From the NCBI GenBank assembly GCA_963798795.1, contig CAWCUZ010000002.1, forward strand, positions 930,001-994,000: a stretch of 64,000 bases of DNA, read 5' to 3'. The translations under genes and the position numbers were made by a program. Source of the DNA: CAWCUZ01 sp963798795. Its GTDB lineage: Bacteria > Acidobacteriota > Vicinamibacteria > Vicinamibacterales > SCN-69-37. Below the pieces are notes generated by a model. That model made no database searches, was not told where the DNA came from, and saw nothing but the letters and a program-made list of their open reading frames with translations. Below, piece by piece: positions 25,186 to 34,906 of this stretch (positions are counted from its first letter, which is position 1; each line of letters opens with the position of its first letter).

Positions 25186-26911
25186 GAAACGGCTCCCGGG
25201 CCGGATCGGCTGGGCGCTCGTGGCGATCGGGTCGGCCGCGCTGACGCTGCGTCTGGTCGGCCTGCAGTACGGCTTACCGGCCGTCTACAACCCGGACGAG
25301 GCCGCGATCATGAATCGTGCGCTCGGCTTTGCGACCGGCGATCCGAGTCCGCACAATTTTCTCTATCCGACGTTCTACTTCTACGCGCTGTTCGCCTGGG
25401 AGGGCGCGGCGTTCGTGGCGGGCTGGATCGCGCGCGTGTATCCGTCGCTCGCGGCGTTCCGCCACGCCTTCTTCGTGGACCCGACGCCCCTCTACACGAC
25501 CGGACGCGCGCTGACCGCGGTGTGCGGCGCGGCCACCGTGTGGGCCGTGTACCGGCTCGGTGCGCGCCTGTTCGATCGCACGGCCGGTCTGACGTCGGCC
25601 GTCGTTCTGGCGGTCGCCCCTATTGCCGTGCGCGACGCTCACTACGTCAAGCACGACGTGCCCGTGACGCTGCTGATCGTCCTCACGTACGCGGCGCTCG
25701 CCGGCGTGCTCGTGAACCCGCGCCAGCGCGAGCGCCGGATGGCATGGCTCGGCGTCGGGGCGCTCGTGGGCCTCGCGTGCTCGACGCACTACTACGCGGT
25801 ATTTCTGGCCGTCCCCGTTGCGCTGGTGGCGCTCCTGGGCGATACATCGGCCCCCGCGCGGGTGCGCTGGTCGCGCCTCGGCGCGGCGGCGGCCGCCGCC
25901 GCCATCGCGTTCGTCGTGACCTCGCCGTTCGTGCTGATCGAATGGCGGACCGCCTGGCATGACATCGTCGCCAACCGCCAGATTGTCGTCGATCGCGCCG
26001 TCGGCACGGGCGCGTTCGCTTCACTGGGGCGCTACCTGTTCCTGCTGGCCGCTGACGGACTCGGTTGGCCGATTGCGGTGGCGGCCGGCGTCGGGCTCGT
26101 GCTGGCCATTCGGCACGGCGGCGGGCGCGGGTGGCTCCTCCTCGCGTTTCCCGTGCCGTTCCTGCTCTTCATCTCGAACACGGTGCCGGCGAGCCGATAT
26201 CTGAATCCTGTGCTGCCGTTTGCGGCCGTCGCGGCCGGCGTGGCGGTCTCGCAGGCGGCATCGTGGGCGGGATCGAGGCGCGCGGTGGTGGTGGCCACGG
26301 CCGTCACCCTGCTGGTGTCGGCTCCGGCGGCGGTGGCCGCGGCCCACGGCGACTGGTTCTTCCGGCAGGCCGACACCCGCACGCTCGCGCTCGACTACAT
26401 CGAATCGCGGATTCCCGCCGGCTCGACGGTGGCCGTCCAGCCGTACAGCGTCCCGCTGCGGCAGAGCCGCGAGGGGCTGGTCGAAGCGCTGCGGGCGCAC
26501 CTGGGGTCGGAGACCCGCGCGTCGATCAGGTTCCAGCTCGAGCTGTCGCTCGCCCCGTATCCCGAGCCGTCGTATCGCACGATCTACCTGGGCACGGGCG
26601 GCCTCGACGTCGACAAGATCTACGTCCCGCCGTCGGCTCTCGGCGGTGCGGCGAGACTGGTGCCGCTGCGCGACCTCGCGGTGACATACGTGATTCTGAA
26701 GAAGTACAATGGGGGGGACCCGTCCTTGCAGTCTCTGCAAGCGGCCCTCGATCAGGAAGGGCGTCTGGTCGCGACGTTTTCGCCGTATCGCGAGGAGGTT
26801 TCGCCGGCACGGCGGGCGATCGTGGGGCCGTTCCTTCACAATACCGACGCCCGGATTGCGGACGAGCTGGCGCGACCGGGACCGACCATCGAGATCTGGC
26901 GGATCGACTGA
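25175..26911 (+). CDS. GT39/PMT-like membrane glycosyltransferase
   Basis: GT-C enzyme of 578 aa with about 11 hydrophobic segments. The first periplasmic loop carries the acidic YNPDEAAIMNRALG signature used by lipid-phosphate-sugar transferases, followed by FLYPTFYFY. The C-terminal 170 residues are soluble and periplasmic (from TRTLALDYIESRIPAG). The start overlaps the flippase stop region by 11 bases, so the two genes are coupled. It probably glycosylates a flipped lipid-linked glycan or a protein. Confidence 0.83.
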   Translation: MPNRKRLPGRIGWALVAIGSAALTLRLVGLQYGLPAVYNPDEAAIMNRALGFATGDPSPHNFLYPTFYFYALFAWEGAAFVAGWIARVYPSLAAFRHAFFVDPTPLYTTGRALTAVCGAATVWAVYRLGARLFDRTAGLTSAVVLAVAPIAVRDAHYVKHDVPVTLLIVLTYAALAGVLVNPRQRERRMAWLGVGALVGLACSTHYYAVFLAVPVALVALLGDTSAPARVRWSRLGAAAAAAAIAFVVTSPFVLIEWRTAWHDIVANRQIVVDRAVGTGAFASLGRYLFLLAADGLGWPIAVAAGVGLVLAIRHGGGRGWLLLAFPVPFLLFISNTVPASRYLNPVLPFAAVAAGVAVSQAASWAGSRRAVVVATAVTLLVSAPAAVAAAHGDWFFRQADTRTLALDYIESRIPAGSTVAVQPYSVPLRQSREGLVEALRAHLGSETRASIRFQLELSLAPYPEPSYRTIYLGTGGLDVDKIYVPPSALGGAARLVPLRDLAVTYVILKKYNGGDPSLQSLQAALDQEGRLVATFSPYREEVSPARRAIVGPFLHNTDARIADELARPGPTIEIWRID

Positions 26912-26912
26912 C

Positions 26913-28142
26913 GTGCGCATTCCTGATCGACTGCGAGAGGCCGTGCGGCGCCGCGCGCGCGCGACGCGCTGGATGACCGGCGCCTGGGCGCGGTACCGCC
27001 GCGCCGCGTACCAACGCCGCATCGCCGGGTTCCTGCGCGACCGCGACGGCCGCGCCGGCCGCCTGCCCGCCGGCGTCGTCTACGAAGCGACGATGCGGTG
27101 CAACCTGCACTGCGAGTTCTGCTACGTCGGCGACCTGCTGAACATCGAGGGCGAATGGCGGCAGGAGCTGCCGCTCGACGTGCTCGAGCGCGCGTTTCCG
27201 GAGCAGGCCGGCCTGCAGGTCAGCCTGACGGGCGGCGAGATCTTCATGCGCAAGGACATCCTCGGCGGTGATGGACGTCTTTCGCGAAGAAGGGCTACGT
27301 CTGCGGCTATCTGACGACCAACGGCACGATCATCGACGAAGAGCGCGCCGACGCGCTGGCCGCCCTGGCGCAGGCCGGATTCCTGAAGCACATCAGCGTC
27401 TCGATCGACGGCCCCGGCGAGCTGCACGACGCGGCGCGCGGGGTGAAGGGCACGTTCGAGCGGACGGCGGCCGGCCTGCGGCGGCTCCAGGAGGCGGCAC
27501 GACGCGCGCCACGCGCCGCTGCGCGTCAGCATCAACACCACGGTGGCGCACGAAACGCTCGACGCGCTCGACCGGATGGTGGACGTGGCCGGCGAGCTGG
27601 GCGTGGACGCCATCGGCTTGAACCACCTCATGTTCAGCACGCCGGACGAGGTGGACGAGACCGTGCGGCTCACCGGCGCCCCCGGCCCGTCGGCGATCTC
27701 GACGTTCGTCACCGCCGACCCGGGCCTCGACGGCGGCGCGGGTGCGGCGCCAGGTGGACGCGCTGGCGGCCCGGTGCCGCGAGCGCGGGATCCGGTTCGA
27801 CATGCGCCCCAAGGTGACGTCCGGGATCATCGAGGAGTACTACACGCCCGGCGCGGCCCTCGCCGGCCGATGTCTGTATCCGTTCCTCTACGCCCGCGTG
27901 TCGTTCAGCGGCAAGGTGTACTTCTGCCCGTTCATCCGGGTCGAGGTGGGCGACCTGACGCAGCAGTCGCTCGAATCGGTCTGGACCGGCGAGCGGTACG
28001 TGGAATTGCGGCGGCGGCTGCTCGAGGACGGCATTTTTCCGGTCTGCCGGCGCTGCTGCAAGGTAGAGCTGTCGGCCGGGGCCCGGGCGCGACCGAGCCG
28101 GCGCGGGTGGCCGAGGGCACGCTCGCGCCGAGCGCCCTGTGA
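26913..28142 (+). pseudogene. Radical SAM/SPASM protein, broken by about five frameshifts
   Basis: Starts at a GTG two bases after the previous stop. Frame one gives VYEATMRCNLHCEFCYVGD, with the radical-SAM motif CNLHCEFC and VSLTGGEIFMRKDI. The protein then continues in other frames: KGYVCGYLTTNGTIIDEERA, HISVSIDGPGELHD, INTTVAHETLDALDRM, YARVSFSGKVYFCPFIR, and the SPASM-like ending CRRCCKVELSAG. Changes of frame fall near 27265, 27288, 27505, 27735 and 28085, and most are single added bases. All domains are well conserved despite this, so sequencing error is more likely than decay. Intact it would be about 405 aa, comparable to radical-SAM peptide or sugar modifiers. Confidence 0.75.
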
Positions 28143-28152
28143 TCGAATCGCG

Positions 28153-29639
28153 ATGATCGGACGCCGCACGCTGCTCGTCAATCCACCGCTCGTCGGCGGC
28201 ATCGCCTTCACGCGACAGGGCCGCTGCCAGGAGCGCGAGGAAGTGCTCGGTACGACCAAGCCGCCGTACACGCTCGCGCTGGCCGCGGCCCTGCTGCGCG
28301 AACGCGGCGGCGACGTCCGGCTCGTCGATTTGACGGCGACGCGCTCAGTCGCTGGCCGATCTGATCGCCAGGCTCGATGCGGAACGCTTCGTCCCGACGC
28401 TCATCCTCTTTCCCAGCACCACGCCGACGCTCGACGCGGACGCGGCGGCCATGGCGACGCTCAAGGCGCGCTACGGCGCGCCGATCTTCTGCTTCGGTCC
28501 GCACGCGTCCACCATGCCGCAGGCGTCGATGGAGCGCGCCGCCGCCGTGGACGGCATGTTCGTCGGCGAGCCCGAGGACGGCATCGTGGCGCTGGCGACG
28601 CTCGAGTCGCTGGAGCGGCTGGAGGACATTCCCAGCCTCACCTTCCGGCGCGACGGCCAGATCGTGCCGCATCGCGCCCACGGCACGTTCGCGGGATTTC
28701 TCGACGCACCGTATCCGGCCTGGGATCTGCTCGACCTCTCCCACTACGCCCTCCCGCTCGTCGGCCAGTCCTACGTCATCGTCGAGAGCTCGCGCGGGTG
28801 TCCGTACACGTGCGACTTCTGCGTGGCGCCGCATGCACCAGGGGCACAAGTTCCGCGAGAAGAGCGCGCGCGCGATCGTCGACGAAATCGAGCGCGGCTA
28901 CCGGACGTTCGGCCTGCGCTACTTCTATCTGTGGGGCGACACGGTCACGCTGAACGTCAAGAGCTTCAGCGCCTTCTGCGACGAGCTGATCGCGCGCAAG
29001 CTGCCGATCCACTGGCTCGGCAACGCCCGCGCGGACAACCTGACGGACCCCGCGTTCGTCGAGCGGCTGCGGACGTCGGGCTGCTGGATGCTGGCGCTCG
29101 GCATCGAGACGGAATCGGACGACACGCGCAAGGACATGATGAAGCGGCTCGAGGGCCGGAAAATCCGGACCGCGTTGAAGAACATGCGCGCGGCGGGCAT
29201 CAAGTCGTTCGCGTTCTTCATCATGGGCTACCCGGGCGAGACCGCCGCCAACCTCGACCGCACCATCGACTACGCGGTCGATCTGGACCCCGACTTCGCG
29301 AACTTCTACCCGGCCGTGCCCTATCCGGGCACCGAGCTGTACGTGAAAGCCAGGCGCGACGGACTGCTCGTCAGCGAGGACTGGACGCGCATGGAGTACT
29401 CGTACTACCTCCTGCGCGGCAACGGCCTCGACGAGGCGGCCGTGATGGGCGCCATCAACCGGGCCAAGCGGCGCTTCTATCTCCGGCCGGCATATCTCGT
29501 CCGGCACGCCGGCGACATCACGAAGCTCGTGCTGTCGAAGTGGGACGTCGCCTGGCACGTCGCCCGCCGGGTGCTGTTCGGCACCAAGGTCACCGACGCC
29601 GGGGCATCAGTCGGGTCGGCGGATCAGCGGGCGGCGTAG
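28153..29639 (+). pseudogene. B12-binding-domain radical SAM protein, broken by two frameshifts
   Basis: The N-terminus TLLVNPPLVGGIAF plus the GTTKPPYTLALAAALLRERG region is the cobalamin-binding Rossmann domain. The radical-SAM domain has VIVESSRGCPYTCDFCVA with CPYTCDFC, then YFYLWGDTVTLN, CWMLALGIETESDDT and FFIMGYPGETAANL. Frames switch near 28345 (after LVDLTAT) and near 28835 (after CDFCVA), each by one extra base. The restored protein of about 494 aa is normal for this class, which includes methyltransferases and hopanoid or lipid enzymes. It is the third radical-SAM gene of the glycan locus; substrate unknown. Confidence 0.78.
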
Positions 29640-29691
29640 GCCGACCCCTCGGCGTGCCCGGAGTGGCCGCCCTTGCAGCACTGGAGTCGTC

Positions 29692-30078
29692 ATGAAGCGA
29701 GTCACCGGGATCGGCGGCATCTTCTTCAAGTCCAACGACCCGACAGCGTTGGGCGCCTGGTACAAGACCCACCTGGGCATCGACGTCCAGCCATGGGGCG
29801 GCGCGGCTTTCGATTGGAACAATCCGGACAACCCAACGGGTGTCGGGACGACGGTTTGGAGCCTGTTGTCTGCCGACACGACGAAGTTCGCTCCGAGTGC
29901 GGCACCGTTCATGGTCAACTACCGCGTCGCCGACCTGCATGCGCTGCTCGCCGCCCTGCGATCGGACGGCGTGCAGGTCGAAGAGAGGGTCGACGAATCC
30001 GAGTACGGCAAGTTCGGCTGGCTGGTCGACCCGGAGGGGAACAAGGTCGAGCTGAGGGAACCCCCCGAAGGGCAGTGA
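29692..30078 (+). CDS. VOC-family (glyoxalase/bleomycin-resistance-like) protein
   Basis: 128 aa with the vicinal-oxygen-chelate fold: GIGGIFFKSNDPTALGAWYKTHLG at the first beta-alpha-beta unit and YGKFGWLVDPEGNKVELREP at the last strand, with Glu in the usual metal position. It starts about 50 bases after the radical-SAM gene and its stop overlaps the next gene. Members range from glyoxalases to antibiotic-binding proteins; the substrate here is not predictable. Confidence 0.85.
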   Translation: MKRVTGIGGIFFKSNDPTALGAWYKTHLGIDVQPWGGAAFDWNNPDNPTGVGTTVWSLLSADTTKFAPSAAPFMVNYRVADLHALLAALRSDGVQVEERVDESEYGKFGWLVDPEGNKVELREPPEGQ

Positions 30079-30671
30079 ACGCGGACTCTCGCGTCACGAT
30101 TCACATGGCGGCCAGCCTCGACGGCTTCGTCGCCCGAAGAGATGGGCGCGTCGACTGGCTCGAAACGTCGGATGAATTCGCAGACGGCGAGACGCTGGCC
30201 CCGGAAGCCGTCGAGGCATTTCTCGAGACCATCGACTGCTACGTCATGGGGTCGCGGACCTACGAAATGGCACTTGGCTTCGAAGCCCGAGGGCTGGGTT
30301 GGTCGTACGGCGACAAACCCACCTTTGTCCTGACGAGTCGCGACCTGCCACGAACGCGGGATAGCGTCGAGTTTCATTCAGGCGATCTTGCGCGGTTCGT
30401 GAACGAGCGCCTGCGGCCCGGGTTCCGTTCGATCTGGTTCGCCGGAGGCGGCGCGGTGTGCGGCGAGTGCCTTCGTCGCGGGCTGGCCGACGAAGTCCGG
30501 TACTCGATCCTGCCAATCGTGATTGGCGACGGGATCCCGTTCTTCGACCGGCTCAACCGGGACGTCCCGCTTCACCTGACGGAGGTCAGGAGCTACAGGA
30601 ACGGCCTGGTGGAGCTGCGTTACGACGTGGCGAGACCCGCACCGCGTCCCCTTGCCGCGTTCAGCTCTTGA
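30075..30671 (+). CDS. Dihydrofolate-reductase-like (RibD C-terminal family) protein
   Basis: 198 aa, GTG start overlapping the VOC stop (GTGA). It has the RibD/DHFR-like fold: VTIHMAASLDGFVARRDGRVDWL at the N-terminus, YVMGSRTYEMAL, FAGGGAVCGECLRRGLADEVRYSILPIVIGDG near the C-terminus. This family includes bifunctional deaminase/reductase C-terminal domains and many stand-alone reductases of unknown substrate. Pairing with a VOC protein is common in accessory operons. NADPH use is expected from the family. Confidence 0.85.
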   Translation: MNADSRVTIHMAASLDGFVARRDGRVDWLETSDEFADGETLAPEAVEAFLETIDCYVMGSRTYEMALGFEARGLGWSYGDKPTFVLTSRDLPRTRDSVEFHSGDLARFVNERLRPGFRSIWFAGGGAVCGECLRRGLADEVRYSILPIVIGDGIPFFDRLNRDVPLHLTEVRSYRNGLVELRYDVARPAPRPLAAFSS

Positions 30672-30752
30672 ACGCGTGAAACACGGCCCGATCCTGGCGG
30701 AACGCGGCGGCCGCCGCGTTCTCCGCCGTGTTCCGTCCGCGCGTGTCCGTTC

Positions 30753-31097
30753 TCAGAGCGCCAGGACAAGACGCAGGCCAGCCTCCACAGCGGACAGGAG
30801 AGGTCCCCTGACACGGCCGGCGAGCTCCGTCAGGAAGTCCTTGTCCAGCGTCACCACCTGCGACACATTGGCCACCGAGTCTCTGCGCAAACCCGCCGAT
30901 CTGGCGGGGACGAGGACGTTGCCAGGCGCCTCGACCAGTCGCAGGTTGCCGGTCGGGACCACGGCGATGACCGTCCGGATGCGGCTGCGATTGAAGGCGT
31001 CGCTTTGGACGACGAGCACGGGACTCCGGAAACCCGGCTCCGATCCGTCCGGCTCGCCCAACTCGGCCCACCATACCTGACCACGTTCAACTACCAC
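30753..31097 (-). CDS. MazF/PemK-family toxin endoribonuclease
   Basis: 114 aa with the family pattern: RGQVWWAELGEPDGSEPGFRSPVLVVQSDAFN, with the catalytic Arg (FRSPVLVVQ) and Asn, then TVIAVVPTGN and the late SQVVTLDKDFLTELAGRV strand. MazF proteins cut mRNA at short sequences. The GTG at 31097 lies four bases after the antitoxin stop, so the two are cotranscribed. Most likely a type II toxin-antitoxin pair in an accessory region beside the glycan locus. Confidence 0.88.
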   Translation of the reverse strand: MVVERGQVWWAELGEPDGSEPGFRSPVLVVQSDAFNRSRIRTVIAVVPTGNLRLVEAPGNVLVPARSAGLRRDSVANVSQVVTLDKDFLTELAGRVRGPLLSAVEAGLRLVLAL

Positions 31098-31101
31098 GCC
31101 A

Positions 31102-31338
31102 CTACCACGGTTCAGTGGCGGTGGATTTCGCCTGAGCGCGGCGCAAGGATCGCCCCACGCGGCTCTCTTCGCGCGCGTACACGCGGTTCAGGCCCTCCGT
31201 CGTCCTGCGCCCCTGATGCTTGGCCAGGAACTCTGTCAAGGCCGTCGCGTACAGGCGGCTGCGCGAGGCGCCGAGCCGCCTGCCGAGCGACTCGGCCGCC
31301 TCGAACACCTCATCGGGAATCGACACCGCGACTTTCAT
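31102..31338 (-). CDS. Ribbon-helix-helix antitoxin partner of MazF
   Basis: 78 aa. The N-terminal MKVAVSIPDEVFEAAESLGRRLGASRSRLYATALTEFL is an RHH (CopG/MetJ-like) fold that would dimerise and bind the operon's own promoter. The C-terminal 35 residues (EGLNRVYAREESRVG) are charged and likely wrap the toxin. It precedes the toxin gene by four bases, the usual antitoxin-first order. It is an RHH, not the classic AbrB-type MazE. Confidence 0.82.
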   Translation of the reverse strand: MKVAVSIPDEVFEAAESLGRRLGASRSRLYATALTEFLAKHQGRRTTEGLNRVYAREESRVGRSLRRAQAKSTATEPW

Positions 31339-31387
31339 ACCACAGTAATACCACGCGCATACCGCCGGTGCAATCGCGGCCTGCCGG

Positions 31388-33942
31388 TCACGCTTCCCTG
31401 ATCCACGGCACCGATACGGGCGGCAGCGGCGCGGGCCGGGGTGTTCCCGGTGCGGGACGTGGCGCGGGCGGGGCCGGCGGCGTGCGCGACGGATCCGGAC
31501 CCGCCGGCAGGCGGTTGCAGCGGGCGAAGTTCGGAATGGCGGTCACGGGCGTGCCGTCGGCAAAGTGCGTCTTGATGACGGTCACGCCGCCGAGCAGATC
31601 CGAACGCCACTCGGCCTCGAGCGGCGCCGCCGCGGGCAGCGCGCCATCGATCGGCTGGTCGATCTGCTCGATGTCGTAGACGAGCGGGCCGTAGCGAAGG
31701 GCGACCTTGCCCTGGTCCGGCGCCGCCCGCTCCGGATCGTTGCGATCCGCGACCGAGACGATCCTGTCGCTCGGGTACACGCGCTGCGCGACCATCGGCA
31801 GCTCGAGATCGATCCGATCGCCCTTGCGCCACTCGCGCGAGATCCTGGCGTACCCGTTGGCGATGGCCGGTGTGATGCGCACGCCGTTGACGGCGATGGA
31901 CGTCACGCCGTTTGCCGCCGGCGCCGTCCGGTACAGCGTGCTGACGTCGCGATTCGGCACCCGGATGTTCAGCGCGAACCGCCGCGGCTCGGCCGGATGG
32001 ATGGCGAGGGAGACACGGCCGGACCGCGGATAGTCGGTCGTCTGCTCGACGTCGACCTCGGTGCCAGCCAGCTCGCCCACCGAGACCCGGCCGCCGATGA
32101 AGAGGTTCACGTACAACCCGGGGTCTGAAGACCTCGTCCCCGAGTCTGAAGACCCGGCGCTCCAGGGACCCTTCGAGTAGGTCCACGTCGGCAGCATGAG
32201 CAACGTCCGCGACAGGTTTCCGACGCAGCACGGGCAGTTGTGCCAGGGATACCGCGCGCGGTTCGCGTCGAGCGGGTTGTCGTAGTAGAAGTTCCGGCCG
32301 TCGAGCGCCAGGCCGCCGTAGAGCGCGTTGTAGAGCGTCTGCTCGAAGAGGTCCGCGTACCGCGCGTCGTGATAGGCCAGGTGCATCTTCCACTGGAAAA
32401 ACACCTCGCCGCAGCTCGAGCAGGTTTCGCAGTACGAGTTGTTGCGAAGCGAGTAGTCCGGGCCGAAGCCCTCGGACGACTCGCCGCTGCCGACGCCGCC
32501 CGTCAGGTAGTACTTCCGGTGCACGATGTTGTCCCAGAGCGATTTGACGGCGCTCTGGTAGTCGACGTCGTGCGTCTCGACGGCCACGTCGGCCATGCCT
32601 GAATAGGTGTAGACCGCGCGCACGGCGTGGCCGACCGCCTCGTACTGCTGGACGACCGGCAGGTGGCTCTGGTCGTACTCGGTTCCGCCCGCACGGCAGT
32701 CGAGCAGGAACTTGGCGAGCGTGATGTAGCGGTCGCCCTGGCGCCCCGGCTCGATCTCGTTCACGAACCGGCCGAACCGCACCAGCGCCTGCTCCATCTC
32801 CTGATGGCCGTCGAACCACGGCTGCTTCGGCGGCGGCCCGATGTGGTCGCACCAGCAGTCGGCCAGCCTTTTTGCCGCGTTGTAGAGCCGGGCGTCCCGG
32901 TGGCCGGTCATCACGTAGTGGTTGATGGCCGACTCGATGAAATAGCCGCCGGTGTAGCCCTCGTGGTTGCCGCGGTACTCGGTCTGCCACGGGCGCGTCC
33001 ACGCCGGGCGCGGCGGTGCAGTGGGGTTGCGGCCGCCGCGTGCGGGGCCGGCCGGCGGCTCGGGCCGCGGTGCGTCGCGCAGCGTGAACGCCGTTTGCAG
33101 GTAGCCATCCGGATGCTGCGCCGCGAGGATCTTCGGGATCCAGTCCTCGAGCGTCGCCTTCATCCCGTCCTGCGCGTCGAGGATCTCGCCATCGCCCTGC
33201 GCGTCGATCATCAGCGCCAGGCTCATCGCCTCGACGGTCTGGTGCACCCACGCGTTCGAGAACACATAGCCCTTGTGCCGGGCGTACGGCTCGCCGCGCA
33301 GCGCCCTCGCCGCCTCGACGAAATTGTCGAGGCCGCCGTCGCCGTGCCCCGCCGGAATGTCCGTACGGTTCATCTGGTCGACGCAGTGCGGAATCCACGT
33401 CGTGACCAGCGCCTTCGTGCGCGCCGCCCACATCGGCGAGGTGATCGTGTGGCGCGTCGTGACGACGGGCGTGAGCTGCACGGCCGGCGGTGGATCTCGA
33501 CCTTGACCGTGAGCGTCGACGTGGCGGTGGCGTCGCCGCCGGTCGCGGCGACTTCGAGAACGTACTCGCCCGTTTTCGAGAACGTCGCCGTCGTGACCGG
33601 CGCTGTCGGGTTTGCGAACGTCACGTCGCCCGGTCCCGACACTTTTCGCCACGTCGTGGCCGGCGGCGGCCCCGACGGTTCGGGCGCCACCGCGCCGCGT
33701 CCGCGCCCGCCTGATCGTCCGGGCCGGGGCGGCGCCCCATACCCGGCCCACGCGCGCAGGTAGGTCCGCCCGTGCGCCATGACGACGCGGTCGACGCCCG
33801 CCTCGGCGGCGAGCGGCATCGCCTGAGGGTCGAGCACCAGTGCGCGCCCGAGGGCGCCGGCGAATGGCGTCGCCACGGCGGAGACGACAGCCACCCTTCC
33901 GACGGTTGCGAGCAGCTCGCGACGGGTCACTTCAGCGCCCAT
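31388..33942 (-). CDS. Tat-exported GH127 (DUF1680) beta-L-arabinofuranosidase-like protein, one frameshift
   Basis: Glycoside hydrolase of about 850 aa, read in two frames. Frame one (33942 to about 33490) has a twin-arginine signal (TRRELLATVGRVAVVSAVATP) and an Ig-like domain (TWRKVSGPGDVTFANP, EYVLEVAATGG). Frame two holds the catalytic domain: VFSNAWVHQTVEAM, YFIESAINHYVMTG, the Cys cluster CETCSSCGEVF, and NCPCCVGNLSRTLLMLPTW with the nucleophilic Cys region of GH127. The frames meet near 33490 (VKVE to PPPAVQLTP). An extra 16-residue stretch (SSDSGTRSSDPG) comes from a palindromic repeat inside the gene. Function: removal of beta-L-arabinofuranose or related sugars outside the cell. 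Confidence 0.83.
32117..32164 (-). repeat. REP-like palindromic repeat inserted in frame in the GH127 gene
   Basis: 48 bases (16 codons) made of two partial hairpins, each with GTCTTCAGAC at its centre, flanked by CCGGG/CCGAG arms. On the minus strand it begins TGGAGCGCCGGGTCTT, the same 16 bases found at 53273-53288. It encodes Trp-Ser-Ala-Gly then a Ser/Gly/Asp-rich loop between TYSKGP and LYVNLFIGG, where GH127 proteins normally run without a gap. The length is a multiple of three, so the enzyme frame is kept. Confidence 0.75.
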
Positions 33943-34045
33943 GTCACGCTCCTGTTCCGGGGCAGCGGGATGGCCGCAGTGTAGCGCGCCCGCGTCATGG
34001 AGGCGACCCTCGGTGATGACGCGGACGCCCGCGCGAGATTCTCGA

Positions 34046-34831
34046 CTACGGCCCTGCGTCCCCGACGAGCCGCTCGACCTCCGCCGGCCTCAATTGCTGG
34101 TACCGCCGCCGCGGGCGCCCGCCCCGGCCGAACCGCAGCGCGTACAGGTCCTTCAACTGGAAGAGGTAGCCCGCCGCTTCGCGCGTGCTCATCTTGCTTT
34201 CGCCCAGCTCGCGGTCGTCGAATCGGTACGGGATCTCGACGATGTGCACGGGCCAGCCGCGGACGATGAGCTCGAGGCAGATCTTGAAGCCGCCGGCCTT
34301 GATCGACACGCCGCGGGCGATGGCGCGCCTGATGAGAAAGAAGCCCGACGCGGCGTCGCGCACGGGTGAGAGCGGCCGGGCCAGCAGGCAGGCCACGCGC
34401 GACATGACGCGCCGGCGCCACGGCCAGTCCGGCGTGCTGCCGCCCGGCACGTACCGGCTGGCGACGAGCGCATCGGCACCGGTCGCCCGGAAGGCCGCGA
34501 CCATGCGCGGCACGAGCGCCGGCGGATGGCTGAAGTCGGCATCCATCACGCCGACGGTCTCGGCCGACGCGACCGCGAAGCCCGCAATGACGGCCGTGCC
34601 GAGGCCCAGCTTGCCGGCGCGATGCACCACCGTGATCCGGTGCGAGCGCGCGAGATCGTCGGCGACCTGGCCCGTGCCGTCGGGCGAATTGTCGTCCACG
34701 ATCACCAGTTCGAGCGCGAGGTGGTGGCGCTCGGTGGCGTCGAACAGCGCCGTCACCAGCTCCGCCAGCCGGTCGCGCTCGTTGTAGGTCGGCAGGACCA
34801 TCGACAGATCGGCGGCCCGGGACGACGTCAC
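34046..34831 (-). CDS. GT2-family polyprenyl-phosphate mannosyltransferase-like protein
   Basis: 261 aa, GTG start. Motifs: MVLPTYNERDRLAELV, IVDDNSPDGTGQVADDL, the metal-binding VMDADFSHPPALVP, and the acceptor helix DAASGFFLIRRAIARG, GGFKICLELIVRG. It follows the DPM1 type closely, without a C-terminal anchor. It is divergent from the GT-C gene at 34907, for which it could make the lipid-linked sugar donor. The frame stays open upstream, but the alignable domain begins here. Confidence 0.87.
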   Translation of the reverse strand: MTSSRAADLSMVLPTYNERDRLAELVTALFDATERHHLALELVIVDDNSPDGTGQVADDLARSHRITVVHRAGKLGLGTAVIAGFAVASAETVGVMDADFSHPPALVPRMVAAFRATGADALVASRYVPGGSTPDWPWRRRVMSRVACLLARPLSPVRDAASGFFLIRRAIARGVSIKAGGFKICLELIVRGWPVHIVEIPYRFDDRELGESKMSTREAAGYLFQLKDLYALRFGRGGRPRRRYQQLRPAEVERLVGDAGP

Positions 34832-34906
34832 GGCAGCACTATAATTCAAGCCGCCGTGTTGTCCGGCAGCGCCGATCCGGCGCGACCCGCCCCTCCTGCC
34901 AACTCG

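Noticed and set aside
34840..34845. TATAAT as a promoter for the GT-C gene at 34907
   Set aside because: No -35 at proper distance, and it lies in the gap between divergent genes where one hexamer alone is weak evidence.
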